From: Mycolicibacter arupensis
GTDB taxonomy: Bacteria; Actinomycetota; Actinomycetes; Mycobacteriales; Mycobacteriaceae
Length of the DNA stretch: 64,000 nucleotides
NCBI RefSeq assembly: GCF_002086515.1
Contig: NZ_MVHH01000021.1
Coordinates: forward strand, 1-64,000
Reading direction: 5' to 3'
The translations under genes were made by a program, and so were the position numbers. The notes under the pieces are model-generated. The model ran no database searches and had not been told where the DNA came from. It saw nothing but the letters and a program-made list of their open reading frames with translations. This document shows, piece after piece, positions 1-6,996 of the stretch (position 1 is its first letter; every line of letters starts with the position of its first letter).

Positions 1-2
1 GG

Positions 3-362
3 GGCGGCGGCGGTAACGGCGGCGCCTCCTGGGGGCTGTACGAGGCCGGCACCGCCGGCACCGGAGGAAGCGGTGGCACCGGCGGCGTCAGCGGCGCCGG
101 CGGAGTGGGCGGCACCAGCACCAACGGTCTAGGTGGCGACGGCGGCGACTCCGGCCAGGGCGGCCGCGGTGGCAACGGCGGTGCCGGTGGCAACGGCGGC
201 AGCGGCTTCCAGGCCAAGGATGGTGGTAGCGGTGGTGCCGCGGGTGCCGGTGGCAGCGCCAGCACCACCGTCGGTGCCGCGGGCAGCCCCGGCGGAATGA
301 ACGGCGATGTCGGTAGCGCCGGCACGTCCGGCAATCGTGGCTTCAAAGGCAACCACGGCTGA
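3..362 (+). CDS. PE_PGRS-like glycine-rich protein, C-terminal end (5' truncated by window)
   Basis: The reading frame is open from the window edge to a TGA at 360-362 and is almost entirely Gly-Gly-X repeats (GGNGG, GTGGSGG, GGAGG, GGNGGSG), ending with a less repetitive tail (GNRGFKGNHG). This composition is that of the PGRS domain of mycobacterial PE_PGRS surface or secreted proteins. The N-terminal PE domain that would prove membership lies outside the window. It could instead be another Gly-rich secreted protein. A strong hairpin follows the stop codon. Confidence 0.7.
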   Translation, partial: GGGGNGGASWGLYEAGTAGTGGSGGTGGVSGAGGVGGTSTNGLGGDGGDSGQGGRGGNGGAGGNGGSGFQAKDGGSGGAAGAGGSASTTVGAAGSPGGMNGDVGSAGTSGNRGFKGNHG

Positions 363-379
363 CCTCGGCGGCTGAGCCG

Positions 380-409
380 GGTGCTGGTGCCCGTCAGGGC
401 ACCAGCACC
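380..409. terminator. Bidirectional hairpin between convergent genes
   Basis: A perfect 13-bp stem (GGTGCTGGTGCCC and its complement) with a 4-base loop. It lies 18 bases after the PGRS gene stop, and the stop codon of the opposing reductase gene (394-396) falls in the loop. There is no long T-tract, which is common for mycobacterial intrinsic terminators. Being symmetric, it could end transcripts from both sides. Confidence 0.6.
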
Positions 410-1398
410 ACTTTGCCGACGTTCTCTCGTGCAGCCAGAATTCGGTGGGCCTCCGGGGCGTTCGCGAACGGTACCGCGGCATGCACGATCGGTGCTGCGA
501 TACCACTGGACAGTGCGTCAGACAGTGGGGTGATCCAGGGCCCGAGGGTCCCGCGGTCGTCCCACAGGCGCAGCATGTTCAACCCGATGACGGTTTTGGA
601 CTGCTCCATCTGGTTGATCAGACTGAAGCCGCGCAGCATCGACAACGCCTGCGGGGCGGCCCGCAGCAGTGATCGTTTCTCGCCCTGCTGCAGCGACGAG
701 AGCCCGTAGGCGACCAGGCGGCCGCCGGGACGCAGCAGCGTCATCGAACGCCGCAGTGAAGTGCCGCCGAGCCCGTCGAGCACGAGGTCGTAGGGCGGCA
801 GCCCGTTCCACCAGTCTTTGCGGCGATAGTCGATGGCACGGTCGATGCCCAGCGCGTCGAGTTGGCCGTGTTTGCCGGGTGATGCGGTGCCGTGCACGAT
901 CGCTCCGGCGGCCTTGGCCAATTGAATGGCTGCGATACCGACACCGCCGGCGGCGGCGTGCACCAGCACGCGTTCGCCGGGCTGCAGCGAACCGTAGCCG
1001 CGGAGCGCCGCCCAGGCCGTCGCATAGTTCACCGGTACTGCGGCACCCTCTTCGAAGCTCATCGATGGGGGCAGCGGGACGGTGTCGGCGGCGTTGGCGT
1101 TGACGATCTCGGCGTAGCCGCCGAACCGCGTGCCGGCCAGGACTCGCTCGCCGACACGCGCCGGGTCCACACCGTCACCGACGGCCTCGATGGTGCCGGC
1201 CACCTCGTAGCCGACCACCGCCGGCAGCTTGGGTGCATCGGGATACAACCCCACTCGGGCCAAGTGATCGGCGAAGTTCACCCCCGCCGCTCGCACCCCG
1301 ATCCGCACCTGTCCGCTGGCCGGCAGCGCAGGTTCGGGGCGATCTTGCACCTGCAGCACTGACGGTGGCCCATGTTTGGTGATGACGACGACGCGCAT
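394..1398 (-). CDS. Zinc-free MDR-family quinone oxidoreductase-like protein
   Basis: A 334-residue medium-chain dehydrogenase/reductase. It opens with the family start MRVVVITKHGPP; an upstream in-frame ATG at 1428 would add ten atypical residues, so I prefer 1398. The Rossmann motif AAAGGVG (in VHAAAGGVGIAAIQLAK) binds NADPH. The structural and catalytic Cys clusters of zinc alcohol dehydrogenases are absent, which fits the QOR/enoyl-reductase-like branch. Members reduce quinones or activated alkenes; the substrate here is unknown. It is divergent from the AhpD-like gene with only 40 bases between starts, so their promoters must overlap. Confidence 0.85.
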   Translation of the reverse strand: MRVVVITKHGPPSVLQVQDRPEPALPASGQVRIGVRAAGVNFADHLARVGLYPDAPKLPAVVGYEVAGTIEAVGDGVDPARVGERVLAGTRFGGYAEIVNANAADTVPLPPSMSFEEGAAVPVNYATAWAALRGYGSLQPGERVLVHAAAGGVGIAAIQLAKAAGAIVHGTASPGKHGQLDALGIDRAIDYRRKDWWNGLPPYDLVLDGLGGTSLRRSMTLLRPGGRLVAYGLSSLQQGEKRSLLRAAPQALSMLRGFSLINQMEQSKTVIGLNMLRLWDDRGTLGPWITPLSDALSSGIAAPIVHAAVPFANAPEAHRILAARENVGKVVLVP

Positions 1399-1425
1399 GG
1401 GATCCAGCCTATGGCTCTGACGGGC

Positions 1426-1431
1426 CATAAT
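1426..1431 (+). promoter_or_regulatory. -10 hexamer of a leaderless promoter
   Basis: CATAAT ends 7 bases before the ATG at 1439, so transcription would start on the A of the start codon. No Shine-Dalgarno sequence precedes that ATG. No clear -35 hexamer is visible. Confidence 0.5.
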
Positions 1432-1438
1432 CGGTCAG

Positions 1439-2179
1439 ATGGACATCCTTGATGAGCTCAACCGGTTGGTGGCCCTGTCGGGCGATGTGCCGGCGGACTC
1501 CGATCCCGCGGTGGCCGATTTCGCCGAGCAGTTCGGCGTCGATGTCTCGAGGATCACCGAAACGCAGCGGGTCCGCTTATGGGAAGCGCTGGGGGAGAAG
1601 ACCTTCGGCGTGGTGGTGCAGATGTTCGTCGCTGACTTCGCGCCCCGGGTGTATGCCGGCCTAGAGGCTCTCGGGGTGGCGCTGCCATCGCCCGTGGACG
1701 TCCCGGAGCCCTCGGGTGACTTGGCGGACGCACTGTTCCATCAGTTCATGCCTGCCGTGGCCCGACTGCGATCCCTGGACCCGGTGACGTCCGAGGTGGT
1801 TCGCCTGCGCGGTGCAGCGCAGCACAACTGCCGGCTGTGCAGATCCCTGCGCGAGACGACGGCCCTGGGTGCCGGTGGTTCCGAATCGCTCTATGACGAC
1901 ATCGAGCGTTTCGAGGATTCGGTGTTGCTCACCGAGGCGCAGAAGGCGGCGCTGCGCTATGTCGACGCCCTGATCTGGACTCCCGGGCAGCTCGACGCCG
2001 ACGTGGTCGCCGGGGTGCGAGGGCACTTCAGCGACGAGCAGGCCGTCGAGTTGACGCTGGACGTGATGCGCAACGCGGGCAACAAGATTGCGGTGGCCCT
2101 GGCGGCGGACACGCCCCGGGTCGCCGAGGGCACGGAGCGCTACCTGCTCGATGACGACGGCCAGACCGTGTTCGGGTGA
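1439..2179 (+). CDS. Carboxymuconolactone decarboxylase/AhpD-like family protein
   Basis: 246 residues. The central region [18 protein letters not shown] carries the CxxC typical of AhpD-like CMD proteins, which cycle dithiols in peroxide defence; a carboxymuconolactone decarboxylase would lack this pair. The flanking helices ([14 protein letters not shown]..., [18 protein letters not shown]) match the all-helical CMD fold. It appears leaderless. It converges on the next gene with only two bases between stop codons. Confidence 0.75.
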   Translation: MDILDELNRLVALSGDVPADSDPAVADFAEQFGVDVSRITETQRVRLWEALGEKTFGVVVQMFVADFAPRVYAGLEALGVALPSPVDVPEPSGDLADALFHQFMPAVARLRSLDPVTSEVVRLRGAAQHNCRLCRSLRETTALGAGGSESLYDDIERFEDSVLLTEAQKAALRYVDALIWTPGQLDADVVAGVRGHFSDEQAVELTLDVMRNAGNKIAVALAADTPRVAEGTERYLLDDDGQTVFG

Positions 2180-2181
2180 GC

Positions 2182-3045
2182 TCAGGAGCTGTGGCGCGCC
2201 AAGAAGCCCAGGATCGCGTCGGCGAAAATGTCGTTGCGGTCACCGGCGACCATGTGCCCCGCCCCGGCGACATCGACGAACTCCACCTGCGGGAAGCGGG
2301 TCAAAAATTCCTCGGCGTTGGCGGCGCTGACCAGATCACTGAGCTGGCCGCGGACCAGCAGCATCGGCACCGCGCCGTCCAGGATGGTCTGGACTGCGGT
2401 GTTGAGTCGCTCCACATCGTGGATCTCCATCGGACCCTGGTGGTCGGGACCGCTGATGAACTGTGGGTCCCAGTGCCAGTACCAGCGGTCGCCGCGCCGC
2501 CGCAGGTTGGTGGCGAGCCCGCCCAGGTCGGCCGGGCGGGGCCGGTGCGGGTTGTAGGCGGCGATCGCGTCGGCGACCTCGTCGAGTGAGTCGAAGCCGG
2601 ACTCCATGTTCTCGGCCATGAACGCCTGCACCCGCTGTGCTCCGGAGGGGTCCATGTTGGGCACGATGTCGACCAGGACCACCGCACTGGCCGCCCCGGG
2701 TGCCACTTCGCCGGCGAGCAGCATCGCGGTGCAGCCGCCCAAAGAGGCGCCCACCAGCACCGGGTTCGGTGGCAGCGTGCGCAGCACCTCGTGGACGTCG
2801 GCGGCGAAACTGACCAATCGGTAGTCACCCTCGGCCGCCCAGTCAGACTCGCCGTGACCGCGCAGGTCCACGGTGACCGCCTGCCAACCGCGCTCGGCCA
2901 CGGCCGCAGCCGCCCGGCCCCAGGACCGGCGGGTTTGGCCACCGCCGTGCAGGAACACCACGGCACGTGCGTCGGGGTCACCGTGCCGGTCGGCGATGAT
3001 CCGGACGTCGCCGGGGGCGTGGGTGACGAAGGTTTCCGCGGTCAT
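2182..3045 (-). CDS. Alpha/beta-fold hydrolase
   Basis: 287 residues with HGGGQ (oxyanion region, about residues 33-37), DLRGHGES, the nucleophile elbow GASLGG (Ser101) and a C-terminal GAGHMV for the catalytic His. The architecture is that of the epoxide hydrolase/haloperoxidase-like esterase group, cytoplasmic with no signal peptide. The substrate cannot be read from sequence. The start MTAETFVTHAPGDVRI is the first Met and leaves room for a promoter before the divergent mddA-like gene. Confidence 0.8.
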   Translation of the reverse strand: MTAETFVTHAPGDVRIIADRHGDPDARAVVFLHGGGQTRRSWGRAAAAVAERGWQAVTVDLRGHGESDWAAEGDYRLVSFAADVHEVLRTLPPNPVLVGASLGGCTAMLLAGEVAPGAASAVVLVDIVPNMDPSGAQRVQAFMAENMESGFDSLDEVADAIAAYNPHRPRPADLGGLATNLRRRGDRWYWHWDPQFISGPDHQGPMEIHDVERLNTAVQTILDGAVPMLLVRGQLSDLVSAANAEEFLTRFPQVEFVDVAGAGHMVAGDRNDIFADAILGFLARHSS

Positions 3046-3170
3046 CCTGGGATAGTAAGCCGAGCTTGGTAATGGCCGATCACTTGGCCGCCGAAAGCTA
3101 TGGTGACCTGCGGGTTAGCGGGGCTACGATGGCGGGGTCGGCATTGTCGGGGGGCGTTGGGAAGGGTTCG

Positions 3171-3911
3171 ATGGCCCGTCATCTCGCCTTGGCCTACGGG
3201 GCGCTCAATTATCTGGGCTTCCTGGCTGTGTTCATGTATCTGGTGGGCTTCCTCGGCAATTTCGTGGTACCGCGCAGCATCGACCACGGCCCGGCCGCGC
3301 CTGTCGGGCCGGCTGTTGTCATCGACCTCGTACTGGTGACGCTGTTCGCTGTTCAGCACAGTGTGATGGCGCGCCCGGCATTCAAGCGAGGGCTGACCCG
3401 TGTGGTGCCGGCGAGCATCGAGCGCAGCACCTATGTCCTGGCATCGAATCTGGTTCTGGTCCTGCTGTATTGGCAGTGGCGGCCGATCACGGCGACCATA
3501 TGGAACGCAACCCTGCCGGCGGAGCGGGCGGTGTTGTGGGCTCTGTTCTGGATCGGCTGGGCGATTGCCCTGGTATCGACATTCCTGGTCAGTCACGTTG
3601 ACCTGTTCGGCCTGCGCCAGGTGTATCTGGCATGGCGAGCGCAGCCGTACTCGCACGTCGGCTTTCACGCGCGGGCGCTCTATCGGGTGGTGCGTCACCC
3701 GCTGATGCTGGGGTTCGTGATCGCCTTCTGGGCCACGCCCACCATGACTGCGGGGCACCTGCTGTTCGCGCTCGCGGCCACCGCCTACATCGTGATCGCG
3801 GTGCGGCTGGAGGAACGTGACCTGGTCGCCGCCCTCGGCGAGGAATACCGGCAGTACCGGCACCAGGTGCCGATGTTGGTGCCGGTGTGGTGGGGCAGCA
3901 GGCGAGGGTGA
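3171..3911 (+). CDS. mddA: Methanethiol S-methyltransferase (MddA-like membrane protein)
   Basis: 246 residues with about five hydrophobic segments. The C-terminal signature VVRHPLMLGFVIAFWATP followed by HLLFALAATAYI and LEERDL..LGEEYRQYR is that of MddA, the SAM-dependent enzyme that methylates methanethiol to dimethyl sulfide and belongs to the NnrU/isoprenylcysteine-methyltransferase-like superfamily. I chose the ATG at 3171 because GGGAAGGG lies just upstream and the protein then starts with MARHLALAYGALNY, as in the family; an upstream ATG at 3066 would add 35 non-conserved residues. Function is by family resemblance; other small thiols are possible substrates. Confidence 0.75.
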   Translation: MARHLALAYGALNYLGFLAVFMYLVGFLGNFVVPRSIDHGPAAPVGPAVVIDLVLVTLFAVQHSVMARPAFKRGLTRVVPASIERSTYVLASNLVLVLLYWQWRPITATIWNATLPAERAVLWALFWIGWAIALVSTFLVSHVDLFGLRQVYLAWRAQPYSHVGFHARALYRVVRHPLMLGFVIAFWATPTMTAGHLLFALAATAYIVIAVRLEERDLVAALGEEYRQYRHQVPMLVPVWWGSRRG

Positions 3912-4019
3912 ATAACCGGGCGGCGGACGTGGACACCCAAGCCGCCGGCAGCGTGAAGTTGACGCGTCATCGTCGCGGCCAGAGGCAGGCGCTAGTGTCG
4001 TAGCCGCCAGTTGGTTCCA

Positions 4020-4093
4020 GGGGCGGTAGCTCAGTTGGTTAGAGCCGTGGACTCATAATCCATTGGTCGCGGGTTCGAGCCCCGCCCGCCCTA
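4020..4093 (+). tRNA. tRNA with CAU anticodon (Met or lysidine-modified Ile)
   Basis: A full cloverleaf can be drawn: acceptor GGGGCGG/CCGCCCT, D arm GCTC..GAGC, anticodon stem GTGGA/TCCAT with loop CTCATAA, T arm GCGGG-TTCGAGC-CCCGC, discriminator A and no encoded CCA. The CAU anticodon fits elongator Met or Ile2 (AUA codons after lysidine modification); I cannot decide by eye. Its 3' half is duplicated at 5746-5783, so it is the probable integration site of the following island. Confidence 0.93.
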
Positions 4094-4094
4094 C
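4057..4094 (+). repeat. att-like direct repeat, left copy (inside tRNA 3' half)
   Basis: 38 bases running from the anticodon loop through the tRNA end. They recur at 5746-5783 with 36 of 38 identical. This is the usual overlap for tyrosine-recombinase integration into a tRNA gene, leaving the tRNA intact on one side. Confidence 0.8.
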
Positions 4095-4136
4095 GTCAGG
4101 CGGTGTTTTTCAAGATCAACTCTTGGAGCTCATCGC

Positions 4137-4913
4137 TTATTCATCGTTTATGAGGGTTTCTGCAGGTCGTGCTACCCGCCGCCACGCCTCGCGGACAATT
4201 TTGAGTGCTTCGGTCGCGGAGACGCTCAGGCGGGTCTGGCCGGCCAACTGTGCGTGCCACTGGGCGTCTGCCGGTGCACGGGTGAACATGTGCGGCTCGG
4301 GGTTCTTGTTGGTGGGTCCGTGTCGCCGGAACAGGGCTGCTGCGTCCGCGTCGATCGCGCCGAGCCCGCTCAGCGCCCACAGGTCCCACAAATCGCGCGG
4401 CGCGAGCCGGTCCGCCCATGTCGCGGTCTTCGACGCAGCGAACGCGGGCAGTGTGGGCACGAGGAGTTCCGCTGCAGGGGCATCGGTGTAGCGCTGGACC
4501 AAGTTGCGACGCTCGGTCGGCCACACCACGCGCTCGCGTGCCGAGAGCAGCTGCAGCCGGACCGGTCTTCCTTGTGCGGGGCGCAGCACGACCGCCGCGA
4601 CGTCCGGTGTGGCGCTCAGGGCGGGTTCCACGGTGAGCCGGCCGTGGGTGCGTGCCACGGCGCGGGGGAGCGCTGCATCAAGCGCCTGCGCGACATCCTT
4701 GCGGCTGCCGACCGCGATGAGGTCGATGTCTTCGCTGAGGCGCCCGTGCGGGAGATGGGTGCGGGCCAAGGCGGTCCCGCCAATGAAGTGGATTCGGTCA
4801 CCGAACTCTCGGTTGAGGAAGGCCAGGACGTGGGAGATGAGGTGGTCGCGCTCGACCTGTTCGGCGGAGACGCCGAATTGTGTTGCGACCGAATCGCGTT
4901 CGTCAGGATCCAT
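4137..4913 (-). CDS. abiEii: AbiEii/AbiGii-family nucleotidyltransferase (toxin of type IV TA/abortive infection pair)
   Basis: 258 residues from the ATG at 4913. Nucleotidyltransferase motif I is GGTAL (45-49), followed by SEDIDLI with Asp62 and Asp64 as the metal-binding pair. The later family motif with Lys162, Arg169 and RDLWDL (173-178) is also present. AbiEii proteins are toxins whose nucleotidyltransferase activity arrests growth, and they give phage abortive infection. The gene overlaps the upstream AbiEi gene by 11 bases, so the two are translationally coupled. An in-frame Met at 5051 lies deep inside abiEi and is unlikely to be the start. All key residues are present, so I expect an active protein. 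Confidence 0.88.
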   Translation of the reverse strand: MDPDERDSVATQFGVSAEQVERDHLISHVLAFLNREFGDRIHFIGGTALARTHLPHGRLSEDIDLIAVGSRKDVAQALDAALPRAVARTHGRLTVEPALSATPDVAAVVLRPAQGRPVRLQLLSARERVVWPTERRNLVQRYTDAPAAELLVPTLPAFAASKTATWADRLAPRDLWDLWALSGLGAIDADAAALFRRHGPTNKNPEPHMFTRAPADAQWHAQLAGQTRLSVSATEALKIVREAWRRVARPAETLINDE

Positions 4914-5556
4914 GGTCGCTTCCGGCCCACTGTTCGGCGCGGCGCAGGGACGCCACCCGGCGCTGGTCGGTGGCAAGGCTTTCGAGGCGTTCCTTGTCGC
5001 TACGCGCGTAGAGGGCTGCGACGGCGGCCGGAACGTCGGCTTCGTTGTCACCGAGGGTGGGGCGGTGGGCCAGGTCGAGGACGGTCTGTTCCGGCGTGGT
5101 CACCAGCACCGGTCCGAGTTCGGTGCGGATCTGCTCGGCGTCCAGGCTGCCGGTGTCGCGTTGGACGAACTGCACGACGGCGGGCCGATCGGTCAGGGCG
5201 ATTGGATGGTGTCGGCGTGGCACCGCCACGATTGCGGTTGCCACGGCCCGTGGAACGGCGCCGTGCAGGCGGGCGGCGCTGAGCCCCATGACGACGATCT
5301 CGTCATGGCCATAGATCGTGGTGGCGATTCCCGCGGCGGCGGCCTCCAGTTCGGGGATCCACCGACGCCCCACCATGTCTTGAGGCACGACGACGTAGTA
5401 GCCGTCGGCGAGTCGGTGCAGGAGTCCGTGATCGGTCAATCGGACCAGCTGGGTCCGGGGATGGGCATACACCGCGCCGGCGTCGCGTGGCCGGAACGTC
5501 CGCAGGGGCGCCTGTGCGAGGGCGGCAGGAAGCGGAGTGCTGCGGTTCCGTGCCAT
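4903..5556 (-). CDS. abiEi: AbiEi-family antitoxin/transcriptional repressor
   Basis: 217 residues. The N-terminal winged helix-turn-helix (about 8-65, ending TDHGLLHRLADGYYVVVPQD) and the C-terminal AbiEi domain (AARLHGAVPRAVATAIVAVP; QFVQRDTGSL) match the antitoxin of AbiE systems, which represses its own promoter and counters AbiEii. The start at 5556 is fixed by GGAGGT four bases upstream; a longer frame from 5610 would run through the promoter. Two matching operator half-sites lie directly upstream. Confidence 0.88.
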   Translation of the reverse strand: MARNRSTPLPAALAQAPLRTFRPRDAGAVYAHPRTQLVRLTDHGLLHRLADGYYVVVPQDMVGRRWIPELEAAAAGIATTIYGHDEIVVMGLSAARLHGAVPRAVATAIVAVPRRHHPIALTDRPAVVQFVQRDTGSLDAEQIRTELGPVLVTTPEQTVLDLAHRPTLGDNEADVPAAVAALYARSDKERLESLATDQRRVASLRRAEQWAGSDHGS

Positions 5557-5567
5557 GGCTACCTCCA

Positions 5568-5606
5568 GTACGCATTCCGTACTTCTGTAGAGTACGAAAT
5601 GCGTAC
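5568..5606. promoter_or_regulatory. Paired inverted repeats, probable AbiEi operator
   Basis: The two 15-base elements GTACGCATTCCGTAC (5568-5582) and GTACGAAATGCGTAC (5592-5606) are inverted copies of each other with 14 of 15 positions matching, separated by 9 bases. One overlaps the predicted -10 and spacer and the other the 5' leader of abiEi. Studied AbiEi proteins repress cooperatively through two inverted repeats at this position. Confidence 0.75.
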
Positions 5607-5617
5607 TCACCGTGCAA
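5589..5617 (-). promoter_or_regulatory. Promoter of abiEi-abiEii
   Basis: On the minus strand, TTGCAC (5612-5617) and TACTCT (5589-5594) are separated by 17 bases and lie just before the ribosome-binding site of abiEi. The operator repeats overlap it. Confidence 0.55.
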
Positions 5618-5745
5618 GCTCAAGTCGAACTTTTCCCGTCATCGCGTTCGTTGACGGCGCGATCGAGCAGATCGATCCGGAAATCCTATGTGCCGCTGGG
5701 AAATACCCGGATTTTGTACGCGTACTCCGAGAACGGTCAAAAACG

Positions 5746-5783
5746 AATCCATTGGTTGCGGGTTTGAGCCCCGCCCGCCCTAC
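5746..5783 (+). repeat. att-like direct repeat, right copy (tRNA 3' end remnant)
   Basis: A copy of tRNA positions 4057-4094 with two mismatches, both C to T in CpG contexts, as expected for a copy no longer under tRNA selection. It marks the distal boundary of a segment of about 1.65 kb holding only the AbiE genes. Confidence 0.8.
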
Positions 5784-5807
5784 AACGTACTGGTGAATGA
5801 CTTCGGG

Positions 5808-6569
5808 TCACACCCCGAAGAACGTGTTCACCAGTGCTTGCCACAGCTCGCTGCTGTCGAGCATGGGGATCTCGTTGTAGGTGGTCATGCCGTCGACCAC
5901 CGATGTGGCCGAGTCGATCTGCTCTGGCGTCAAGCCGAGGTAGACCTGGTGAAGTGCCAATCCGTAGAAGATCTCCTGCCAACCGGTGTTGGTGAACAGG
6001 AGTTCCCACCAGTTTCTGCCCAGGGTGTCCGCGTAGATGTCACCTTGGATGTTGAACACTTCCGTGGGGTAGAGGTCGTTGGGGACCGCGGCGGGGTTGG
6101 CGCCCAGCATCACGAAACGTAGGGCGTCGGTGGGGACGCCTGCCTCGACAAGTTGCTCCTGGGCGTAGGACGCGATGAGGCTGCTCTGCGAGTAGGTGAA
6201 GATCGTCAGTGGGTCACTGCAGACGCCAAGGGCGTCGCAGCCCATCTCGCCGGCGTTGAAGTCGGCGACGATCGAGTCGACGAGGATGGTTTGGCCCAGC
6301 GGGACGCTCTGAAAGAAGTCCCAGCTGTTGGGCAGGGTCAGCGGCAGTGTCGACGCGGAGTTGCCCTCGTAGCCCAGCGGCCCGAGATACAGGTCGATTC
6401 CATTGCTGATGTAGCCGGCGCCCGGCGTCGAGATGCCCGTGGGGCCCAGGACCAACGCATCGGTCGACCCGTAGAGAAAGTCGTACTGCCTGTCGTTGGC
6501 GGCGTTGGCCGCTCCGGCGAACGCTAACGCGGCGCCACACAGTGCGGCCCCGAAGATGAGTTGCTTCAT
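5808..6569 (-). CDS. Exported PE-PPE-domain-like (cutinase-fold) protein
   Basis: 253 residues. The start MKQLIFGAALCGAALAFAGAANA gives a clean signal peptide cleaved near residue 23, preceded by a GGGGG ribosome-binding site. The mature part resembles the PE-PPE domain (alpha/beta serine hydrolase fold) found at the C-terminus of some PE and PPE proteins: a start LYGSTDALVLGPTG, then FTYSQSS in place of the usual GYSQSA nucleophile elbow, and LGANPAAVPN. Here it stands alone without a PE or PPE N-terminus and uses a Sec signal. The substrate is unknown; related proteins act as esterases. Confidence 0.7.
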   Translation of the reverse strand: MKQLIFGAALCGAALAFAGAANAANDRQYDFLYGSTDALVLGPTGISTPGAGYISNGIDLYLGPLGYEGNSASTLPLTLPNSWDFFQSVPLGQTILVDSIVADFNAGEMGCDALGVCSDPLTIFTYSQSSLIASYAQEQLVEAGVPTDALRFVMLGANPAAVPNDLYPTEVFNIQGDIYADTLGRNWWELLFTNTGWQEIFYGLALHQVYLGLTPEQIDSATSVVDGMTTYNEIPMLDSSELWQALVNTFFGV

Positions 6570-6996
6570 CGATCCCCCTTGTTCGCAGCGTTCAATGGTG
6601 ACGTTGGCAAGCCGCATGCACGACAAGTGATTACGTCGACCGACATGCCCCCTACAGATGTCGGTCGTACGGCGTGCGGTCAGCAAGCAACTCTCAGAAT
6701 TGTTGCAAGTTGCGTCAATTTCTGTCGAGGGATTCGAAAGATTTTCTCAACGGAACCGCCCACGCCCGGCCCGCAGATGTGTTAAAGGAGGCACTGGGCG
6801 ACAATAAGACGACTTATGTCCGCTCCTGGGGACTTGACCAGTGGCAGGGGTGGCCCGTGATTGCGGTGCGTCCGTGGGCCAACGGCCCGCGTTCTCGCCG
6901 CACAACAGCGGTCTATCCGCGGACGGCGCACTCAAAATCGCCTATTCCCGCGGCTGGCCAGCGAGCCAGAGTTACCGTAGTGGCTCCAGTCATGAA
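6570..6996. other. Divergent intergenic region (427 bases)
   Basis: No convincing gene. It must carry the promoters of both the PE-PPE-like gene (leftward) and the exported protein at 6997 (rightward). The one clear structure is a perfect 10-bp inverted repeat at 6637-6667. Confidence 0.6.
6637..6667. promoter_or_regulatory. Perfect 10-bp inverted repeat
   Basis: CGACCGACAT and ATGTCGGTCG are separated by 11 bases. The repeat lies 68 bases upstream of the PE-PPE-like start codon, where a dimeric regulator could bind. A leader hairpin is the alternative. Confidence 0.5.

Larger units (their letters stand above)
4094..5783. mobile_element. AbiE mini-island integrated at a tRNA gene
   Basis: The segment between the intact tRNA and its duplicated 3' end contains only abiEii and abiEi plus their regulatory DNA. 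No integrase, transposase or relaxase is present, so it would need an integrase in trans or is the remainder of a larger element. The boundary assignment rests on the 36/38 repeat. Confidence 0.65.

Noticed and set aside
129..506. Long open frame antisense to the PGRS sequence
   Set aside because: Gly-rich GC-rich repeats keep several frames open; composition is not protein-like and it overlaps a better-supported gene.
669..1362. Large plus-strand frames opposite the MDR reductase
   Set aside because: Arg/His-rich shadow translation of a gene with clear homology on the other strand.
4111..4125. Small hairpin CAAGA-TCAAC-TCTTG just after the tRNA
   Set aside because: Only 5 bp; the T-run precedes it on the plus strand and an A-run follows it on the minus strand, so it fits a terminator in neither direction.
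5625..5745. Looking for an integrase or excisionase remnant in the gap right of abiEi
   Set aside because: No frame in this stretch shows recombinase motifs; only the promoter, a further GTACGCGTAC palindrome and the att-like repeat are visible.
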